Source of the DNA: Streptomyces scabiei 87.22
GTDB lineage: Bacteria > Actinomycetota > Actinomycetes > Streptomycetales > Streptomycetaceae
Length of the DNA: 64,000 nucleotides
Reading direction: 5' to 3'
NCBI RefSeq assembly: GCF_000091305.1
Contig: NC_013929.1
Location: 2,852,001 to 2,916,000 of the forward strand
How positions within the stretch are numbered: the stretch's first letter is position 1; every line of letters begins with the position of its first letter. Position numbers and translations under genes: made by a program. The notes beneath the pieces are model-generated. The model was not told the origin of the DNA and ran no database searches. It was given only the letters and a program-made list of their open reading frames with translations. Positions 60,951 to 64,000 of this stretch are shown here, in pieces.

Positions 60951-62942
60951 TTACCTCAGCGCCGCCACGCCGTAGCGGCCGAGGGACAGCGTGCCGGTGA
61001 CGACCGCCCCCGTGAGCAGGTCGTGAAGGGTGCCCGGCACCTCGACGGTGACCGCGTCGCGGCCGTGGTTGAGCACGAAGAGCACATCGCCGCGGCGGAC
61101 CGCCTCGACCCCGTCGGGCAGGCCGTCCAGCACGGGTCGCACCCCGGCGTCGGCCGCGACGCCCGCCAGCAGGTCCCGCAGCGCGGCCGGTTCGGGCAGC
61201 GTGGAGACGTACCAGGCCCGGCCCCTGCGCAACAAGGCCGGGTGGCCGTCGAGTTCACCGCCCTTGTAGGCGAAGGTCTCGTCCGCGTCCGCCGCCTCGA
61301 TCTCCTCGGACCACAGGGACCCCCGGAACACCCCCCGGGGGCCCGCGCACCCGACCTCCTCCCCGGCGTCCAGCGGCCACCGTTCGTGCAGGGTGCGGAT
61401 GCCGAAGAGGTCGCGGAGCCGCGCGTCCATGCCGCCGGGGCGCACCCGGTCGTCCTCGTCGGCGACACCGGTCAGGAAACCGCTGACGAGGGTGCCGCCG
61501 CCCCGTACGTAGGCGAGGAGGTTCTCGACGGCCGCGTCGGTGAGCAGGTAGAGCTGCGGCACGACGACCATCCGGTACGCGGAGAGGTCGTGCCCGGGGT
61601 GGGCGAAGGCGGTCGTGAGGTTCGACTCCCACAGGGCGCGGTGCCAGGAGCGGACGACCTCGGCGAGGTCGACCTCGGACGAGAGCCGGCCGTCGTGGTC
61701 GCCGGCCCACCAGGAGTGCCAGTCGAAGAGCACCGCCACCTCGGCGTGCAGGGGCCGGCCCGCCACCGCCGGTCCCACGGCCGCCAGCTCGGCCCCGATC
61801 CGCTTGACCTCCTGGTACGTGCGCCCCTGCTCGCCCGCGTGGGAGACCATGCCGGAGTGGAACTTCTCCGCGCCCTGCCGGGACTGCCGCCACTGGAAGA
61901 AGCAGACGGCGTCCGCGCCCCGGGCGACGGCCTGGAGGGACCACAGGCGGTTGAGGCCGCGGGGCTTGGGATGGTTGACGCCGCGCCAGTTGACCGGACC
62001 GGCCGCCTGTTCCATGAGCATCCACGGCCCGCCGCCCGCCTGGGAGCGCGTCATGTCCTGCACCAGCGCCCCGTGCTGCGCGCCGAGCGGGTCCCGCGGG
62101 TCCGGGTAGATGTCGACCGAGACGACGTCCTCCTCCCCGGCCCACCGCCAGGCGTCCTGGCCCGCCCACATCGGCATGAAGTTGGTGGTGACCGGGATGT
62201 GCGGGGTGTGCCGGCGGACGATGTCGCGCTCGATGGCGTAACACTCCAGGAGCATGTCGCTCGTGAAGCGCCTGAAGTCGAGCACGTGCGTGGGGCTGCG
62301 CAGGTAGTGGGCGCGTCGCGGGGGGATGATCTCGTGCCAGCCGTCGTAGGACTGGCTCCAGAAGGCCGTGCCCCAGGCCCGGTTGAGCGCGTCGAGGGTG
62401 CCGTACCTGCGCCGGAGCCAGTCGCGGAAGGCGGCCGCCGCCTCGTCGCCCCAGTCGTAGGTGCAGTACTCGTTGTTGATGTGCCACAGGGTGAGGGCCG
62501 GATGGCCGGCGTAGCGGGCGGCCAGGTCCTCGGTGATGGCGGCGGCGTAGCGGCGGTAGGTGGCGGAGGAGTGGGAGAAGTGCTGGCGGGAGCCCCACCA
62601 CTCGACCTGTCCGTTCTCGTCGCGCGGGAGGGTCTCGGGGTGGAGGCGGCCCATCCACGGCGGCGGGGAGGAGGTGGGGGTGGCCAGGACGACGCCGACG
62701 CCGCTCGCGTGCAACAGGTCCATCAGCGTGTCCAGCCAGCCGAACTCCCGCGCGCCCGGGCGGGGTTCGAGCTTCGCCCAGGAGAAGACGCCGAGGGTGA
62801 CGGTGGTGACGCCGGCCTCCCGCATGAGGCGGACGTCCTCGTGCCACACCTCCTCGGGCCACTGCTCGGGGTTGTAGTCGCCGCCGAACAGGACCCGTCC
62901 GCGGGTGACCGCGGCCAGGGACGGCCGTGTCTCCCCCGGCAT
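60951..62942 (-). CDS. GH42 beta-galactosidase
   Basis: 663 residues. Clan-A barrel with acid/base Glu158 in LWHINNEYC and nucleophile Glu311 in GPWMLMEQAAGPVNW, plus FGGDYNPEQWPEEVWHEDV near the N-terminus, all typical of GH42. Middle trimerisation domain (AEVAVLFDWHSWWAGDHDGR) and C-terminal beta domain (ending SLGRYGVAALR). No signal peptide; acts on galactosylated oligosaccharides in the cell. Its ATG shares one base with the stop of the GH74 gene (TGATG), so translation is coupled. In xyloglucan, galactose caps the xylose side chains. Confidence 0.94.
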   Translation of the reverse strand: MPGETRPSLAAVTRGRVLFGGDYNPEQWPEEVWHEDVRLMREAGVTTVTLGVFSWAKLEPRPGAREFGWLDTLMDLLHASGVGVVLATPTSSPPPWMGRLHPETLPRDENGQVEWWGSRQHFSHSSATYRRYAAAITEDLAARYAGHPALTLWHINNEYCTYDWGDEAAAAFRDWLRRRYGTLDALNRAWGTAFWSQSYDGWHEIIPPRRAHYLRSPTHVLDFRRFTSDMLLECYAIERDIVRRHTPHIPVTTNFMPMWAGQDAWRWAGEEDVVSVDIYPDPRDPLGAQHGALVQDMTRSQAGGGPWMLMEQAAGPVNWRGVNHPKPRGLNRLWSLQAVARGADAVCFFQWRQSRQGAEKFHSGMVSHAGEQGRTYQEVKRIGAELAAVGPAVAGRPLHAEVAVLFDWHSWWAGDHDGRLSSEVDLAEVVRSWHRALWESNLTTAFAHPGHDLSAYRMVVVPQLYLLTDAAVENLLAYVRGGGTLVSGFLTGVADEDDRVRPGGMDARLRDLFGIRTLHERWPLDAGEEVGCAGPRGVFRGSLWSEEIEAADADETFAYKGGELDGHPALLRRGRAWYVSTLPEPAALRDLLAGVAADAGVRPVLDGLPDGVEAVRRGDVLFVLNHGRDAVTVEVPGTLHDLLTGAVVTGTLSLGRYGVAALR

Positions 62943-64000
62943 CAGACCGGGTCCCCGTACTGGATGCCGCGCCCGTTCGTGGCCAGGTACACCCGGCCGT
63001 ACAGGCGCGGGTCGCCGGTGATCGCCTCGCCGGTCCAGCCCCACTGGTGGGCGTCGTCGTTGATGCGGGTCCAGGTCTTCGCGCCGTCGTCGGAGCGGTG
63101 GACGGCGGTGCCGGTGTCCGTCGTGCCGACCAGGTAGACCGCCGGGTAGCGGGCGCCCTTGGCCGCCTTGCCGAAGCCGAGGGCGTACGCGGCCCGGCAG
63201 CCGTCGAGCTTCGCGAAGGCCGCCCCGCCGTCGGTGGAGCGGTACAGCCCGTTCCCCTTCAGGCTCAGCCACAGGTCGCCGGTGCGTCCGGGGGCCGCGA
63301 CCAGCTCGAACTGGCTGTCCCCCTGCGGCAGTCCGCCGGCGCGCGCCGTGAACGACCGGCCGCCGTCGGTGCTGGCGTACAGCGTCCCCGTATCGGTGTC
63401 GTACGCGTAGAAGAGGGCCGGGTCGGCCGGGTCGGCGACCGGTGTGGCGCCCTTGGGGAAGGAGGGGACCTCGGTCCAGGTGGCGCCGTTGTCGGCGGAG
63501 CGGTGGGCGGCGTACTTCGTGCCGTCCCAGTGCGCGAAGGACCACAGCAGCGCGGTGCCGTCGGTGTTGGTGGCGATCGGCCCCGGCGCGTCCTTGGCGA
63601 TCCCGGGCTGGGCCGCGAACGGCGCCCAGGTACGCCCGCCGTCGTGGGAGAAGGCCCCGTTGCCGTGGTCGCCCCAGCCGGTGCGGACCACGTACGACGG
63701 CTTCGCCGCGGCCTGCGCGAGTCCCGTCGCCGTCGAGAACACGGGGTTGGACGCCATGCCGCGCGAGGGGGACGCCGTGAGCCGCTCGTGGTACACCGTG
63801 CCGATGTCCCCGCAGCCGCTGATCAGGTGCGCCTCGCCGGTCGGCGGTGAGATCAGCTGACGCACGGAGGTCTCCTCCAGGCCCCGGATCTGCGGCGCCC
63901 AGCGCTTCAGGTCCCGGGTGCCGTAGAGGGTCGCGCCGGTGCCGTACACGAGGTGCTTCGAGTCGTACGGGTCGAGGGCGAGGGCCTGTATCCACCAGCC
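62942..64000 (-). CDS. GH74 xyloglucanase, C-terminal part (5' end outside window)
   Basis: The frame is open to the right edge; 352 residues are visible. The visible start is WWIQALALDPYDSKHLVYGTGATLYGT, a GH74 signature; repeats with FSHDGGRTWAPF, YASTDGGRSFTARA, YRSTDGGAAFAKL and RSDDGAKTWTRI are the Asp-box (BNR) blades of its seven-bladed propellers. Family members cut xyloglucan endo-wise or by chain end. The catalytic Asp pair cannot be checked since the N-terminal propeller is missing. A stop codon at 62942 overlaps the GH42 start. Confidence 0.9.
   Translation of the reverse strand, partial: GWWIQALALDPYDSKHLVYGTGATLYGTRDLKRWAPQIRGLEETSVRQLISPPTGEAHLISGCGDIGTVYHERLTASPSRGMASNPVFSTATGLAQAAAKPSYVVRTGWGDHGNGAFSHDGGRTWAPFAAQPGIAKDAPGPIATNTDGTALLWSFAHWDGTKYAAHRSADNGATWTEVPSFPKGATPVADPADPALFYAYDTDTGTLYASTDGGRSFTARAGGLPQGDSQFELVAAPGRTGDLWLSLKGNGLYRSTDGGAAFAKLDGCRAAYALGFGKAAKGARYPAVYLVGTTDTGTAVHRSDDGAKTWTRINDDAHQWGWTGEAITGDPRLYGRVYLATNGRGIQYGDPV

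Overview
The window is high-GC actinobacterial DNA and almost certainly comes from a Streptomyces chromosome. The signs are GTG/TTG starts, strong third-position GC (which produces many long antisense shadow frames), the sequence of the rRNA operon, and gene content and order that match, as far as I recall, the S. coelicolor core interval from about SCO5690 to SCO5750. The species cannot be named from the sequence alone.

Layout. 1-2.7 kb: the 3' part of a multidomain SpoIIE/PP2C phosphatase (cut by the left edge), its terminator and tRNA-Thr(GGT). 2.8-9.2 kb: a shortened DegT-like gene, then a complete rRNA operon on the minus strand (16S-23S-5S) with leader, processing stem and terminator. 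9.2-20.2 kb: RNA turnover, lysine/cell-wall and thymidylate genes, all minus except one (rnj, dapA, thyX, dapB, an M16 peptidase, pnp, rpsO). 20.6-25 kb: a BldB-like DUF397 gene and a huge Pro/Ala-rich protein ending in a ParA/MinD-type ATPase (EspI-like). 25-37.4 kb: ribF, a 1,248-residue protease-like/STAND ATPase protein, and the translation cluster rimP-nusA-ylxR-infB-DUF503-rbfA-truB. 37.6-39.6 kb: a lipoprotein, a ferritin-like DUF4439 protein and a kinase-fold protein, on the plus strand. 39.7-47.2 kb: proS, two GNAT proteins, ispG, a site-2 protease and dxr. 47.4-64 kb: more variable content, with a secreted lamin-tail protein, an acyl-CoA dehydrogenase, two LacI regulators, GH31, an AI-2E family permease, a sulfotransferase-like protein, a large secreted clan-A-like glycosidase, GH12, GH42 and the C-terminal part of GH74 (cut by the right edge).

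How the genes work together. rimP/nusA/infB/rbfA/truB and rpsO/pnp are housekeeping operons for ribosome assembly and RNA metabolism. dxr and ispG belong to the MEP isoprenoid pathway. dapA and dapB act in lysine/diaminopimelate synthesis. GH74, GH42 and GH12, with a nearby LacI regulator and possibly the GH31 gene 8 kb away, look like a xyloglucan or related beta-glucan degradation locus.

The most striking feature is a 303-residue intein in thyX. It splits the ThyX signature motif just before the conserved Ser and carries both an AP2-like DNA-binding segment and an HNH endonuclease. Other notable points are a trypsin-like domain with Ser replaced by Ala fused to a STAND/NACHT ATPase, a kinase-fold protein lacking its catalytic Asp, and an EspI-like ATPase with no type VII secretion genes beside it.
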